Source: Bacteroidota bacterium
GTDB lineage: Bacteria > Bacteroidota > Bacteroidia > NS11-12g > UBA9320
Direction: 5' to 3'
Assembly: GCA_002746305.1 (NCBI GenBank)
Contig: NVWV01000002.1
Coordinates: forward strand, 355,737-419,736
DNA: 64,000 bases
How positions within the stretch are numbered: position 1 is the stretch's first letter; each line of letters opens with the position of its first letter. The translations under genes were made by a program, and so were the position numbers. Shown piece by piece: positions 44,375 through 54,040 of this stretch. Under the pieces are notes generated by a model, which saw only the letters and a program-made list of their open reading frames with translations, was not told the origin of the DNA and made no database searches.

Positions 44375-47161
44375 TTACATTTTCTCTCTTAAGAATGGAC
44401 CTGTAACTGATTTTTTATCCTTAATCAAATCTTCTGGTGTTCCAGCAAACATGAGCTCTCCTCCTCTATCTCCTCCTTCAGGTCCCAAATCAATTACCCA
44501 ATCCGCACATTTTACTACGTCCAAATTATGCTCTATCACCACAATGCTATGTCCTTTATCTACCAAAGCATTGAAAGACTTCAATAGCTTTTTAATATCG
44601 TGAAAATGAAGCCCCGTAGTAGGTTCATCAAAAATGAATAACACTTTATCTTTATTCTGTGATCTTGCTAAGAAAGTAGCCAACTTAATACGCTGAGCTT
44701 CTCCACCACTTAAGCTATTACTACTTTGACCCAGTTTTACATAACCCAATCCTACCTCTTGAAGCGGCAACATCTTATTGACTATACTCTTCTGACCTGC
44801 AAAGAAATCTACTGCTTCATCCACCGTAAGGTTCAGGACATCATAGATACTCTTCTTCTTAAACTCTACTTCCAGTACTTCTTCTTTGAACTTACGGCCA
44901 TTACATTCTTCACATTTAAGGTGAAGATCTGCCATAAATTGCATTTCAACTACCTCTTCTCCTTCTCCCTGACAATTATCGCATCTACCACCATCTACGT
45001 TAAACGAAAAATGCTTGGTTTTAAATCCACGTTGTTTGGCTATTGGCATGGTACTAAACAATTCACGAATAGCATCATACGCCTTTACATACGTCACTGG
45101 ATTACTTCTGCTTGATTTACCAATTGGGTTTTGATCCACCAATTCCACAGCATTAAAAGAACTAAAGTCTCCAGTAATCTCCTTTACCTCTCCTATACGC
45201 TGAGTACTGTACTGTTGCGTTTCACGAAGTATTGCAGGATAAAGGATTCCTTTTACCAGCGATGTCTTTCCACTACCGCTTACTCCCGTTACTACAGTCA
45301 AAGTATTAAGCGGAAAATCCACTGTAATATTTTTTAGGTTGTGTTGCATCGCACCTACCAAAGAGATTTTATTGTTCCACTTTCTTCGAGTAGCAGGTAT
45401 TTCTATTCTTTCTACATCATCTAAATACCTCGCTGTAAGTGTATCTTTTCCCTTTAAGTCCGTGTAATTTCCTGCAAAAACAACCTCACCTCCAAGATGT
45501 CCAGCTTCTGGTCCCATGTCTATTAGGAAGTCTGCAGTACGCATCATATCCTCGTCGTGCTCTACTACAACTACAGTATTTCCTTTTTCCTTTAAATTCT
45601 GAAGTACCGAGATTAATCTTTCTGTATCTTTCGAATGAAGACCTATACTTGGTTCGTCTAGGATATAACTACTGCCCACCAAACTACTTCCTAAGCTCGT
45701 TGCCAAGTTTATTCGTTGACTTTCTCCTCCACTGAGTGAGTTACTCAATCTATTGAGACCCAAGTAACTTAAACCAACTCGCATAAGGTAATCCAACCTA
45801 TTTTTAATCTCTGCAACAACAGGCTTGGCTATCTCAGCAGCTTGATTCTCTAATTCTAGTTTTTCAAAGAACTCTGTAGCTTGTTCTATATTCAACAAAA
45901 GCATGTCGCTCAATGAAGAATATGTTTTATCACTTAAGAACTTTGGGTTGGTTCCTTGATTCGCAATCTTTATATAAGTAGCATCCTTTCGAATACGGGT
46001 ACCTAAGCAACTCGGACAAGTAGTCTTACCTCTGTACTTACTCAACATCACACGATATTGTATCTTATAAGACTTTTCCTGAAGGTATTGAAAGAAATCG
46101 TTGATACCTGGCACCTTACTACTTCCATTCCAAAGGAGGTTCAATTCTTTTTTGGTCAGTTCACTAATAGCTCTGTGTATTGGAAACTTAGTAGCTTCAC
46201 TTGCATTGATAAAATCCATTTTCCATTGGCTCAAGGTTTCACCTTTCCAACAAGCAACAGCGTTCTCATATACAGATAAGCTTCTATTGGGAATAACGAG
46301 TTCAGGATCTATGCCTATGATACTTCCAAAACCTTCACATTCACTACATGCCCCATACGGATTATTAAAACTCAATAGATTAACCGATGGCTCTTCAAAG
46401 GTCATTCCATCTAGCTCGAACTTGTTATTAAACGTTTGTTCACTTTTATCTGTGACAATTGTAGCTTCTCCTCCGCCTTCCCAAAAGGCTGTTTCAATAG
46501 AATCGGATAACCTACTTTTATAGTCATCATCTATTACATCCACCTTGAGTCTATCCACCAAGATGAAATAGTCTTTTAGTTTCTTATTGGTTGTTGCATC
46601 TTCAATCTTACTTACTACGCCATCAGACCAAATACGATTATATCCCTTTTGCATGGCTACTTCTAAATAACCATCCTTTTCCTCCTTACTCGGTTTGTAA
46701 CATATATATACAGAAGTTCCCTTCTCCATATCAAGCACATAGTTTATCACATCACTTGTACTGTGTTTCTTTACTTCTCGCCCACTTTTAGGAGACATGG
46801 TCTTACCTACTCTCGCCCAAAGTAGTTTTAGATAGTCATACAGTTCAGTACTTGTAGCAACTGTACTTCTTGGATTTCTTGTATTTACTTTTTGTTCAAT
46901 TGCAATACACGGAGTTAACCCTTTTATATTGTCAACCATCGGTTTTTCAAGTCTACCCAAAAACTGGCGAGCATAAGAACTCAAACTTTCAACATAACGT
47001 CTTTGCCCTTCGGCATAAAGGGTATTAAATACTAAAGATGACTTTCCACTTCCTGATAATCCAGTAACCACTGTAAGCTTATTACGAGGTATCTTCACAT
47101 CAACGTTCTTAAGGTTGTGCAAATGAGCGTTTTGTATGTCTATGTACTTCTGTTTTGTCAT
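44375..47161 (-). CDS. uvrA: Excinuclease ABC subunit UvrA
   Basis: A 928-residue DNA-damage sensor of nucleotide excision repair with two ABC ATPase modules. Walker A motifs [10 protein letters not shown] (about 34) and [10 protein letters not shown], signature motifs [11 protein letters not shown] and [11 protein letters not shown], and [20 protein letters not shown] are present. Zinc-finger cysteines are intact: CSEC, CPSC and CDNC...CEEC. It works with UvrB and UvrC, which are not in the window. Bacteroidota often carry two UvrA paralogues; the [12 protein letters not shown] stretch hints this could be either one. It is divergent from the ECF sigma gene, 195 bp away. Confidence 0.94.
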   Translation of the reverse strand: MTKQKYIDIQNAHLHNLKNVDVKIPRNKLTVVTGLSGSGKSSLVFNTLYAEGQRRYVESLSSYARQFLGRLEKPMVDNIKGLTPCIAIEQKVNTRNPRSTVATSTELYDYLKLLWARVGKTMSPKSGREVKKHSTSDVINYVLDMEKGTSVYICYKPSKEEKDGYLEVAMQKGYNRIWSDGVVSKIEDATTNKKLKDYFILVDRLKVDVIDDDYKSRLSDSIETAFWEGGGEATIVTDKSEQTFNNKFELDGMTFEEPSVNLLSFNNPYGACSECEGFGSIIGIDPELVIPNRSLSVYENAVACWKGETLSQWKMDFINASEATKFPIHRAISELTKKELNLLWNGSSKVPGINDFFQYLQEKSYKIQYRVMLSKYRGKTTCPSCLGTRIRKDATYIKIANQGTNPKFLSDKTYSSLSDMLLLNIEQATEFFEKLELENQAAEIAKPVVAEIKNRLDYLMRVGLSYLGLNRLSNSLSGGESQRINLATSLGSSLVGSSYILDEPSIGLHSKDTERLISVLQNLKEKGNTVVVVEHDEDMMRTADFLIDMGPEAGHLGGEVVFAGNYTDLKGKDTLTARYLDDVERIEIPATRRKWNNKISLVGAMQHNLKNITVDFPLNTLTVVTGVSGSGKTSLVKGILYPAILRETQQYSTQRIGEVKEITGDFSSFNAVELVDQNPIGKSSRSNPVTYVKAYDAIRELFSTMPIAKQRGFKTKHFSFNVDGGRCDNCQGEGEEVVEMQFMADLHLKCEECNGRKFKEEVLEVEFKKKSIYDVLNLTVDEAVDFFAGQKSIVNKMLPLQEVGLGYVKLGQSSNSLSGGEAQRIKLATFLARSQNKDKVLFIFDEPTTGLHFHDIKKLLKSFNALVDKGHSIVVIEHNLDVVKCADWVIDLGPEGGDRGGELMFAGTPEDLIKDKKSVTGPFLREKM

Positions 47162-47356
47162 TTAGATGTCCGTTTGTAAACCAACGGGGCACAAATTTGA
47201 CTTAAATAGTCAATATATGGAACAATAATTTGCGAGTTTAGATTTATTTTTCTATTTTAGTACTCACATTAAAAAAGAAGCACGCCTATAAGATATACCT
47301 ATACTAGTTAAAAACACCAAGTTTTCATTTTTTTCAACTAATAAATAATAGGTATT

Positions 47357-47938
47357 ATGCAATCTTTAAAAATCACAGATCAAAATCTAGTAAAGCAGTA
47401 TGTACAAGGCAACGAAGCGTGTCTTGAAATGCTAATCAATCGTCACAAGGACAGAATTTTCACTACTATCATCCTTATCGTAAAGGATAGTTATATAGCA
47501 GAAGATTTATTCCAAGAAACATTTATCAAAATCATTAGAAATCTCAAGAGAGGTAAATACAATGAAGAAGGTAAGTTTTTACCATGGGCTATTCGTATAG
47601 CACGTAACATGGCAATTGATTATTTCCGTAAAAAGAAAAGAATGCCAACTGTTACAGATTCATCTGGTGAAGATGTATTCCGTAAAATAAAAATAGAAAC
47701 TGATAATCGCGAAGAGCAAATCATCCGTACTGAACGAGAAGATATGGTAAGAGCAGTTATTAATAGACTTCCGGAGGAACAACGTCAGGTGCTTATCCTA
47801 AGACATTATGGCGACTTGAGTTTCAAAGAAATCTCAGAAATGACCAATGTAAGTATCAACACGGCTTTAGGTCGTATGCGATATGCATTGAACAATATGC
47901 GTAAGATGATGGAGCATACATCAATCAACGCCGCTTAA
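47357..47938 (+). CDS. ECF-type RNA polymerase sigma factor
   Basis: A 193-residue sigma factor with region 2 (DRIFTTIILIVKDSYIAEDL, FQETFIKIIRNLKRGKYNEE, ...LPWAIRIARNMAIDYFRKKKR) and region 4 (LPEEQRQVLILRHYGDLSFK then EISEMTNVSINTALGRM). It directs RNA polymerase to a limited promoter set. No anti-sigma gene is adjacent. It is followed by a strong terminator and is therefore a single-gene unit. Confidence 0.93.
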   Translation: MQSLKITDQNLVKQYVQGNEACLEMLINRHKDRIFTTIILIVKDSYIAEDLFQETFIKIIRNLKRGKYNEEGKFLPWAIRIARNMAIDYFRKKKRMPTVTDSSGEDVFRKIKIETDNREEQIIRTEREDMVRAVINRLPEEQRQVLILRHYGDLSFKEISEMTNVSINTALGRMRYALNNMRKMMEHTSINAA

Positions 47939-47962
47939 AAATAGTAATAATACCGCCCCGAG

Positions 47963-47995
47963 AAGCTCTCAACCTTGCAGTTGGGAGCTTTTTTT
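47963..47995 (+). terminator. Terminator of the ECF sigma gene
   Basis: AAGCTCTCAAC pairs with GTTGGGAGCTT around a short loop, followed by seven T. Confidence 0.88.
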
Positions 47996-48078
47996 ATGGG
48001 TTAAGATTATTGCCGAAGCTTCTCCCCCATCTCCTGCTCGGAACATTGATGGAGATAAACATGTAGTATCCCAATATC

Positions 48079-48552
48079 CTAGTTAGTCTTTCTAAAAATT
48101 GCAATGATTGATATTGGATTATTAGAAACATCCTTACCGTCTACTTTCATATAAAGTCTGTTAGAATCATATTTAGCAGGTGGAATATTTGCAATGCTTT
48201 GTGGGTCCACAAATGATTTTTTTGATTTATGATAAACAGAATCTGAACTGAAATATATAGAATCTTTTAATTGCCACGTTCCATAATGAATATGTGAGCA
48301 ATTTGAAAACCAAAAGGAACTATCTGAATTGAGATTAAGAGTATCCATAATTTCTGTAGATCCAAAGCCTAGGACTTTCTTTAGAACCCGACTATCTGAT
48401 TTTTTAGTGACAGGAATATATACTCCGTGTTCTGAATTTCGTAATAATTTTGAGGTACACGAAAGACAACATCCTAAAATTATCATCAGTATATAAAATT
48501 GTCTTAATGAATTAAAAATCGTTGCGTACACTTTGAATAGTCTTACCCACAT
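48079..48552 (-). CDS. Putative small lipoprotein, overlapping the upstream gene (157 aa)
   Basis: The hydrophobic segment FYILMIILGCCLSC with a Cys at about residue 32 looks like a lipoprotein signal. The ATG at 48550-48552 overlaps the upstream gene by 41 bases in another frame; an ATG at 48484-48486 would give a shorter signal without the basic start. The rest is beta-rich (FWFSNCSHIHYGTWQLKDSI), resembling small lipocalin-like lipoproteins. It is probably coupled to the 48512 gene. No family is recognised. Confidence 0.6.
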   Translation of the reverse strand: MWVRLFKVYATIFNSLRQFYILMIILGCCLSCTSKLLRNSEHGVYIPVTKKSDSRVLKKVLGFGSTEIMDTLNLNSDSSFWFSNCSHIHYGTWQLKDSIYFSSDSVYHKSKKSFVDPQSIANIPPAKYDSNRLYMKVDGKDVSNNPISIIAIFRKTN

Positions 48553-49756
48553 AATTGTTAATATCTAATTGAACTGTAAATATAATTGACTCAAACATAG
48601 GATCAGAAGATAAACCACTTACTTGGTTCAGATAATTAATTATTGAGTCGGCTTCAGTTTGAGTGAGCAGTATACTATTTACATTAGTAGAGTTCATTAA
48701 TTCATCAAGCTTAGGCCATAGTAAACTCTCTGCTATGTAGTATGATTCTACTACAAATGTTGCACTGTAGGTTTGTTTAGCCAATTCCCTTCCCAAAACA
48801 TAATAAAGTCGTCTATAAACTTCCCCCTTATCTGATCCTGCAAGAAAATTATCTTTAAAATCATGGAGAAAAATGTCCAATCCTAATGGCCCAGTGATAC
48901 TATTCAAATTAGCTACAGCCTGTACCTCGTCTCTAGGACATATACCTTCTTCCTCGTCCCAATAACTTATCCAGCAAGTCCATGATTCTCCACCTTCGTT
49001 TTCAGAGGCAATACATGTAGCACCTCTTTCAGAACCGCAGGGTGACATTTCGTTGCATGTACTTCCTCCACCATTTAAACCTCTAATTGGTGCTTTATAC
49101 TTATTACCCTCATTCAACAAATTCTTTGTTATCTTATTTCCTAACAGATTTACTTTGGGAAGGCCACTATATTTTACAAAAGCTAAGGAACCGATGACGT
49201 CATATGAAGAATCACTTGCAACAAGTGATAGCACATGTATATCTTGTGCTGAGATTCCATAGACCACTATAGGTTCAGAGTTTATTTTAGTTAGCTGATT
49301 ATTTTTAACCTTATATCCATCAAGATAAATGTTTCCCTGTTTCATATAATAAATGGTTGCTCCAAAAATCTGTGAAGATTCCAATCCACCTAGATTCTCC
49401 AAGTTTTCACTTATAAACGGCACAATACCAACAACATCGACAATATCATAGGATAAGCTATTATTAAGCTTTAATACTTTTATTAATTTAGTTCTTAAAG
49501 AATTTGTTAAATGGTTCTTGGTTGTACCAAACTGGTACAGCTGGTCATTCCTATTGAAACTATAAACATTTACATTAATTTGTTCGTTGAACAATTGAAG
49601 CTGTACCCTAGCATCAGGAGATGCTTGACAAGATTTACAGTCAATTTGTTCTGAATCATTACATCTGGTAAACAACACTGTTCCAACAATAACAAGGATT
49701 AAAGTCGAAACATAATTTTTAATAATCCGTAGTCTCTTACTTTTTAGTTTTTTCAT
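48512..49756 (-). CDS. Putative secreted/lipoprotein of unknown function (414 aa)
   Basis: ATG at 49754-49756 replaces an upstream TTG. A hydrophobic segment (STLILVIVGTVLFTRC) ends in Cys32, but Arg before the Cys makes lipidation doubtful. The Cys-rich centre (STCNEMSPCGSERGATCIAS, SWTCWISYWDEEEGICPRDE) suggests disulfides outside the cell. The C-terminal 130 residues are helical (LGRELAKQTYSATFVVESYY). The architecture resembles no family I know. It lies between two sigma factor genes and its stop overlaps the next gene. Confidence 0.65.
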   Translation of the reverse strand: MKKLKSKRLRIIKNYVSTLILVIVGTVLFTRCNDSEQIDCKSCQASPDARVQLQLFNEQINVNVYSFNRNDQLYQFGTTKNHLTNSLRTKLIKVLKLNNSLSYDIVDVVGIVPFISENLENLGGLESSQIFGATIYYMKQGNIYLDGYKVKNNQLTKINSEPIVVYGISAQDIHVLSLVASDSSYDVIGSLAFVKYSGLPKVNLLGNKITKNLLNEGNKYKAPIRGLNGGGSTCNEMSPCGSERGATCIASENEGGESWTCWISYWDEEEGICPRDEVQAVANLNSITGPLGLDIFLHDFKDNFLAGSDKGEVYRRLYYVLGRELAKQTYSATFVVESYYIAESLLWPKLDELMNSTNVNSILLTQTEADSIINYLNQVSGLSSDPMFESIIFTVQLDINNYVGKTIQSVRNDF

Positions 49757-49914
49757 ATCTCTATCAAACAAAAAGAATAAAAATTACTTTTTATTCTTTT
49801 TGTAGCTAGAAAGCCTATAATAAGTGTGATGACACCTATTGTATTGGGTGTCATCACACTTTCGTTTGGTTTAGTCCCTTGCAGGAGACATTGATAGAGA
49901 AAAGCTTTCCCCAG

Positions 49915-50589
49915 TTATCTAATCCGTTTCATAACGCTTTCAGTGAGTCTATCACATCGTGAGAATCCAAATTCAAAGGCATTTTTGTTGTTGGATATAT
50001 CATAGAGTCTCTCCTTGAGCATTTCTTTCGAACGGTGAAAGCGTACTTTTACATTAGCAACAGTTAAATCCAAAGTAATGGCAATTTCTTTTAAACTCAT
50101 TTCTTCCAATTCCTTCATAATATAGACTATTTTGTATTTCAAGTCCAATTGATCAATAGCAGTTTCCAATAATTGTTTTGCTTCACTGTGTATCATCTTG
50201 TCTTGTGGATTTAACTCTTTATTATCTGGTACCTCCAGAATGTAGTTGTTTTTAAAATTATCAGACTGCTCATTTATGTGATACAGTTTTCCTTTTTCTT
50301 TTAGCCTTGCCAAGGATTCGTTTATTCCTATCCGAATGAGCCAAGTAGAAAATGAGGATTCCAATTTGAATTGATACAATTTAGTAAAAGCCTTGATGTA
50401 ACTATTTTGCATTACATCTTCAATCTCTGCCTCATCTTTCAAATGGCTTCTAACAATCCGATATAACTTTTGATTATTTCTTTTGACCAGAATCTCGTAG
50501 AGTTCTTTCTCTCCAGCGAGAATACGCCTGATTACTTCGGATTCTTTTATTTTATGATTCCTAAAATTATTGATATCTATCGCTTCCAT
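49915..50589 (-). CDS. ECF-type RNA polymerase sigma factor
   Basis: A 224-residue sigma factor. Region 2 appears as NQKLYRIVRSHLKDEAEIED, VMQNSYIKAFTKLYQF and STWLIRIGINESLARLKEKG; region 4 as LDLKYKIVYIMKELEEMSLK followed by EIAITLDLTVANVKVRFHRS. A charged tail follows. It is divergent from the CHRD-like lipoprotein gene, 122 bp apart, so it might control it or itself. It differs clearly from the sigma factor at 47357. Confidence 0.9.
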   Translation of the reverse strand: MEAIDINNFRNHKIKESEVIRRILAGEKELYEILVKRNNQKLYRIVRSHLKDEAEIEDVMQNSYIKAFTKLYQFKLESSFSTWLIRIGINESLARLKEKGKLYHINEQSDNFKNNYILEVPDNKELNPQDKMIHSEAKQLLETAIDQLDLKYKIVYIMKELEEMSLKEIAITLDLTVANVKVRFHRSKEMLKERLYDISNNKNAFEFGFSRCDRLTESVMKRIR

Positions 50590-50711
50590 CTCTGCATCGT
50601 TTCTATTTAGATAAGGAAAAGTAAAAAAAGTTACAAAATTTTGTATCCTTTTTTCGATTTAATCATCCAACCACTAGAATAAACAATTAATTAAAAAGTA
50701 AAAAAACAGTT

Positions 50712-51251
50712 ATGACACTAAAAAATGTTTTATCAAAATCAACATTAGCCTTACTATTAATTCTAGTAAGTGTATCCTCTTGTAGTGATGACGATCAACC
50801 AGATCCAATAGCACCAACATTAAAAACAGCAACTTACAATTATGACTTTAACACGGGGCAAGTAGCTTCTACTTTTGCCTATGCTGGGACTCATTCCAAT
50901 ACTTTAAGTGCTGACATCCTTTTAGAAGAACAAGCCAATGGACAAACCAGAGTAACGTTAACGTTAAATAACACAATGACTGGAGAAACTTATCACATCC
51001 ATTCGCATGATGCTGCAGATCCAGATACAACGCCCAATGGAACTCCTTATAACGAAACACCTAATGGAAATGTATTTGTACAGCAAATAGACGGTAACGG
51101 AGGAAGTGTAAGTGCTTCACAGATGTCAACTGAAACATTCGCTGACTTAACGACAACCTACGATGGATTTCTTGTAGTGCATGACCCACTACAAGCTGTG
51201 AGTACCGTTGATCCTACGACCTATGTAATATTAGGATTATTTGCCCGATAA
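50712..51251 (+). CDS. CHRD-like domain lipoprotein
   Basis: A 179-residue lipoprotein: signal peptide ending VSSC (Cys24) then an acidic Asp-rich spacer (SDDDQPDP). The mature domain is beta-rich with GETYHIHSHDAADPDTTPNG and SASQMSTETFADLTTTYDGF, patterns of CHRD or chordin-like domains found in bacterial surface proteins. Ligand unknown. It is alone on the plus strand with a terminator after it. Confidence 0.72.
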   Translation: MTLKNVLSKSTLALLLILVSVSSCSDDDQPDPIAPTLKTATYNYDFNTGQVASTFAYAGTHSNTLSADILLEEQANGQTRVTLTLNNTMTGETYHIHSHDAADPDTTPNGTPYNETPNGNVFVQQIDGNGGSVSASQMSTETFADLTTTYDGFLVVHDPLQAVSTVDPTTYVILGLFAR

Positions 51252-51268
51252 AATCTGGCATCTAATTA

Positions 51269-51304
51269 AAAGGCTCCATTGATATTTTTCATTGGAGCTT
51301 TTTT
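51269..51304 (+). terminator. Terminator of the CHRD-like gene
   Basis: AAGGCTCCA pairs with TGGAGCTT (one bulged G), followed by a T-run. Confidence 0.75.
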
Positions 51305-51478
51305 GTTGCTTAAAAAAATGAAGAAGGTGCAATAAGGTTTATTGGTATAGACCAATGAAAGCCTAAAAAAACAGTGAAGTGAGAGTTCTGGTATAAATGC
51401 GTTTAGTTGCGTTATACGTAATTCTGTGGTGTAGAGCATAGAACCAAAAGGCTCTGACTACTTTTAAGCTAAATACAG

Positions 51479-51509
51479 AAAAGTGCAAACCATTAAGATT
51501 TGCACTTTT
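51479..51509. terminator. Terminator in the decayed SRPBCC copy
   Basis: AAAAGTGCAAA pairs perfectly with TTTGCACTTTT. The homologous but imperfect hairpin behind the intact SRPBCC gene lies at about 53319-53349. It now serves the 51629 gene. Confidence 0.7.
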
Positions 51510-51539
51510 CAATTTATTACAAGAATACTTTCTGTAGCC

Positions 51540-51620
51540 TCTTATGACTTCTTATTAGCTTTTGCTGCCTACTCAGCGGATATATAAACTCCTGGGTTAT
51601 CTGATCCACCGCTTTGAAGT
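51540..51620 (-). pseudogene. Decayed 3' end of a second SRPBCC gene
   Basis: Reading the minus strand gives KAVDQITQEFIY, aligned with KTADQIIEEFKY of the intact SRPBCC gene at 53383-53958, and near the end the bases AATAAGAAGTCATAA match AATAGGAAGTCATAG. A 19-base deletion between these blocks shifts the frame, so the TAA is no longer in frame. The similarity continues past the stop through the terminator (51479-51509). Only about 80 coding bases remain; the rest has been replaced by the 51629 gene. Confidence 0.6.
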
Positions 51621-51628
51621 TTGTCTAA

Positions 51629-53077
51629 TTACTTATCGTTAACAAAAATCTTTATGGTCTGACTCCGGTCTCTATTGTAAACTTTAATGAAGTAAATTCC
51701 TGGTTTAAGCGAGGAAGTAGAAATATCAATTGAGCTTTGAATAGATTCACTGCTCAATTCTCTGCCATAGCCATCAAATAAAATAACAGTGGCTATATCA
51801 TCATTATCAGCTAAAGTAACTGTAACATGGTCGGTTACAGGGTTCGGATAACACACTGCAAGTTTTGATAGTGCTCCAGATTTAACAATAAGTACTTTAC
51901 TCAATTCAAATGCTCCGTCGAAATCAATTTGTTTTAACTGATAATATGTTGCATCATTTTGTCTTGGCTCAGAATCAATGAACGAATAGTTTTCAGTACT
52001 AAAACTACTTCCAACTCCAGCAACTGTACCAATAACAATAAAATCATTGTCCTTGCTTGTTTTCCTTAAGATTTCAAATCTATCATTGTTTATTTCTGTA
52101 GCTGTGCTCCAATGTAAATTAATCGTTTCAGATTCTTCCGTAGCATAAAAGTTTATTAGCTCTACAGGGATTGGTGGTGGTACAAATGTATTGCATGGAA
52201 AAGAACCACTAGCTGCTGTACAGTTATCAACTTCGTTACGATATTTATTACCAGAATCATCTATAGAACCACCGCTCAAACAATAAAAAGAGAGAGTAAC
52301 AGAATCACTTACTGATGTTGAAGCTTTGATATCTCCACCAGATGAAACAAGCTGAATAGCTGAAATATTACCAGAGACTGTTCCTGAATTTAATTCAAAT
52401 GATCCACTGGAACCATTTAAACGAATAGATGCCCCCAAAAAAGTTATGGAACCTGAAGAAAACTGAAAATTTCCACTTCCATGAAGTCCTAAATCTAAAC
52501 AAACATTGTCCAGAGTATCTGTTCCATTACTACTATAGTTTTGGCCAGTCTTAAATGTACCATTAGAGAAATAATTTATCCCTCCATCATTACTCCAATC
52601 CTGAGCAAACTCAACATAAGAGTTAGTAAAACTAATCAAACCCCCTTTATTTTCTAAACTACCTGAGCCGTTAGAACTTCCGTTAACTACGTTATTCACA
52701 ACAGCAGCATTGTACATAAAAAATTCTCCTGACGAGTTAACAGTTATCTTTCGACCATCTGGTATAAACAGGCTATCAGCTGTACCTGACCCGCCGTCTA
52801 CTCCTAAATAACCATTAATCTCCAAATCACTGGACAGATTGTAGGAAACCACATGATAAATTAACACTGAATCGCTTGATCCAATGCTTGAACCTGGACT
52901 ACTACCTCCTCCCCAAGTGGACGAACTATTCCAATTCCCATTTTGGGTAGAAATATAAGTGGTTGCAGAGAGTCCTAGACATAAAAAAAAGGACAAGAAT
53001 AAAGTAGATACAACTCGGAAATGTTTTCTGTTGTTTTGGCCGTTGATGAGAGGCCTTTGAGGTAGTGTTTTTCTCAT
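51629..53077 (-). CDS. T9SS type A surface protein with repeat-rich N-terminal region
   Basis: A 482-residue exported protein; the hydrophobic signal core (STLFLSFFLCLGLSATT) lies at about residues 25-40 after a polar extension. Residues about 45-280 are Ser/Gly/Asn-rich short strands as in parallel beta-helix proteins (GNGNW, SSNGTDTL, SGSFELNSGT). Residues about 300-390 contain the Bacteroidota module VELINFYATEESETINLHW and ATYYQLKQIDFDGAFE, also in the 59193 gene. The last 75 residues are the sorting domain (CYPNPVTDHVTVTLAD, LKPGIYFIKVYN). Its stop lies nine bases from the decayed SRPBCC copy. Confidence 0.78.
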   Translation of the reverse strand: MRKTLPQRPLINGQNNRKHFRVVSTLFLSFFLCLGLSATTYISTQNGNWNSSSTWGGGSSPGSSIGSSDSVLIYHVVSYNLSSDLEINGYLGVDGGSGTADSLFIPDGRKITVNSSGEFFMYNAAVVNNVVNGSSNGSGSLENKGGLISFTNSYVEFAQDWSNDGGINYFSNGTFKTGQNYSSNGTDTLDNVCLDLGLHGSGNFQFSSGSITFLGASIRLNGSSGSFELNSGTVSGNISAIQLVSSGGDIKASTSVSDSVTLSFYCLSGGSIDDSGNKYRNEVDNCTAASGSFPCNTFVPPPIPVELINFYATEESETINLHWSTATEINNDRFEILRKTSKDNDFIVIGTVAGVGSSFSTENYSFIDSEPRQNDATYYQLKQIDFDGAFELSKVLIVKSGALSKLAVCYPNPVTDHVTVTLADNDDIATVILFDGYGRELSSESIQSSIDISTSSLKPGIYFIKVYNRDRSQTIKIFVNDK

Positions 53078-53382
53078 TTTAATAAGATTAATAAGGTTAT
53101 AAGGTTTAAAAAGTAAGTACCCTGTTTACAGCCAACTGTTAGTTTTTTGCATCCATATTTTAGCCATTACAACTAAACCTTTGGACAAAATCGGACAAAA
53201 AAGCAACCATAACAGTAACTCGTAGACAACCAACATTTTACAAATTCAAGAATATCTTAATTTATTCCCATTTAAAGAATTGTTTTCCCACTTTAAGAAT
53301 CAATTCAGTTGAAGCTAAAAAAGTGCAAACCTCAATGGTCCACACTTTCCTAGTCATTACGTTTATACTTTGCTCTATCCTC
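53078..53382. other. Intergenic region with weak terminator-like hairpin
   Basis: No gene. The segment 53319-53349 behind the SRPBCC gene can pair AAAGTG with CACTTT and corresponds to the stronger hairpin at 51479-51509. Confidence 0.45.
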
Positions 53383-53958
53383 CTATGACTTCCTATTAAC
53401 TTCTGCTACCCTTGGATGCGGGTTTCCATTCTCAACATAGTATTTAAACTCCTCGATTATCTGATCTGCTGTTTTAGACATTTTTTTCTTCATCATCCCT
53501 TTCATCATCCAACCCATAAAACCACCTGTCTTCATCTCCATTCTCATTTCCAATTTAACCTTATCGCTTCCAGCTGATGTTAGTTTCCAGTTATTGGTCA
53601 TATAGGTTACCATTTTAGGCATTCCCTCATACACTTCATAAGAAAGCACGTGTTCTGCATCAGAATATTCAAGAATTTTCTCTTTTATACTTCCAATTCC
53701 TGTGACATCACACCCTCTCTCTGAGCAAGTCGACCCATTAAAGCTTGTATTGTCATTTGCCTGTGAATGTGTGATTGATGAAGCCCATTTGTAAGCATCT
53801 GCAAACTCAGTTCCTAGTACTTGCCAGGCTTTGTCAACAGTTGTATTAATAGTGATTTCCTTTTTGATAATGGTACTGGGTTTATCATTTCCCGCAGTCG
53901 CGTTAATCGTTGTAGCTAGTGTCATAATTGCTGTTATTAATAATTTTACCTTTTTCAT
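53383..53958 (-). CDS. Exported SRPBCC (START-like) domain protein
   Basis: A 191-residue protein with a signal peptide (KVKLLITAIMTLATTINATA), then a SRPBCC/polyketide-cyclase-like fold: ITINTTVDKAWQVLGTEFAD, IGSIKEKILEYSDAEHVLSY, ...LEMRMEMKTGGFMGWMM and a long C-terminal helix. SRPBCC domains bind lipids or other hydrophobic ligands in a deep cavity. It is downstream of the AraC gene by 82 bp, on the same strand. A decayed relative of its 3' end lies at 51540-51620. Confidence 0.78.
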   Translation of the reverse strand: MKKVKLLITAIMTLATTINATAGNDKPSTIIKKEITINTTVDKAWQVLGTEFADAYKWASSITHSQANDNTSFNGSTCSERGCDVTGIGSIKEKILEYSDAEHVLSYEVYEGMPKMVTYMTNNWKLTSAGSDKVKLEMRMEMKTGGFMGWMMKGMMKKKMSKTADQIIEEFKYYVENGNPHPRVAEVNRKS

Positions 53959-54040
53959 TTTATGATTTTTAATACCACAAAATTAATTGGACGACAAAGG
54001 CCATAGATTCCCTTTCAGCTCAAAGGATGGACGATTTAGC

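Noticed and set aside
44726..46791. Several long open frames on the plus strand opposite uvrA.
   Set aside because: They are shadows of a strongly conserved gene with intact motifs on the other strand.
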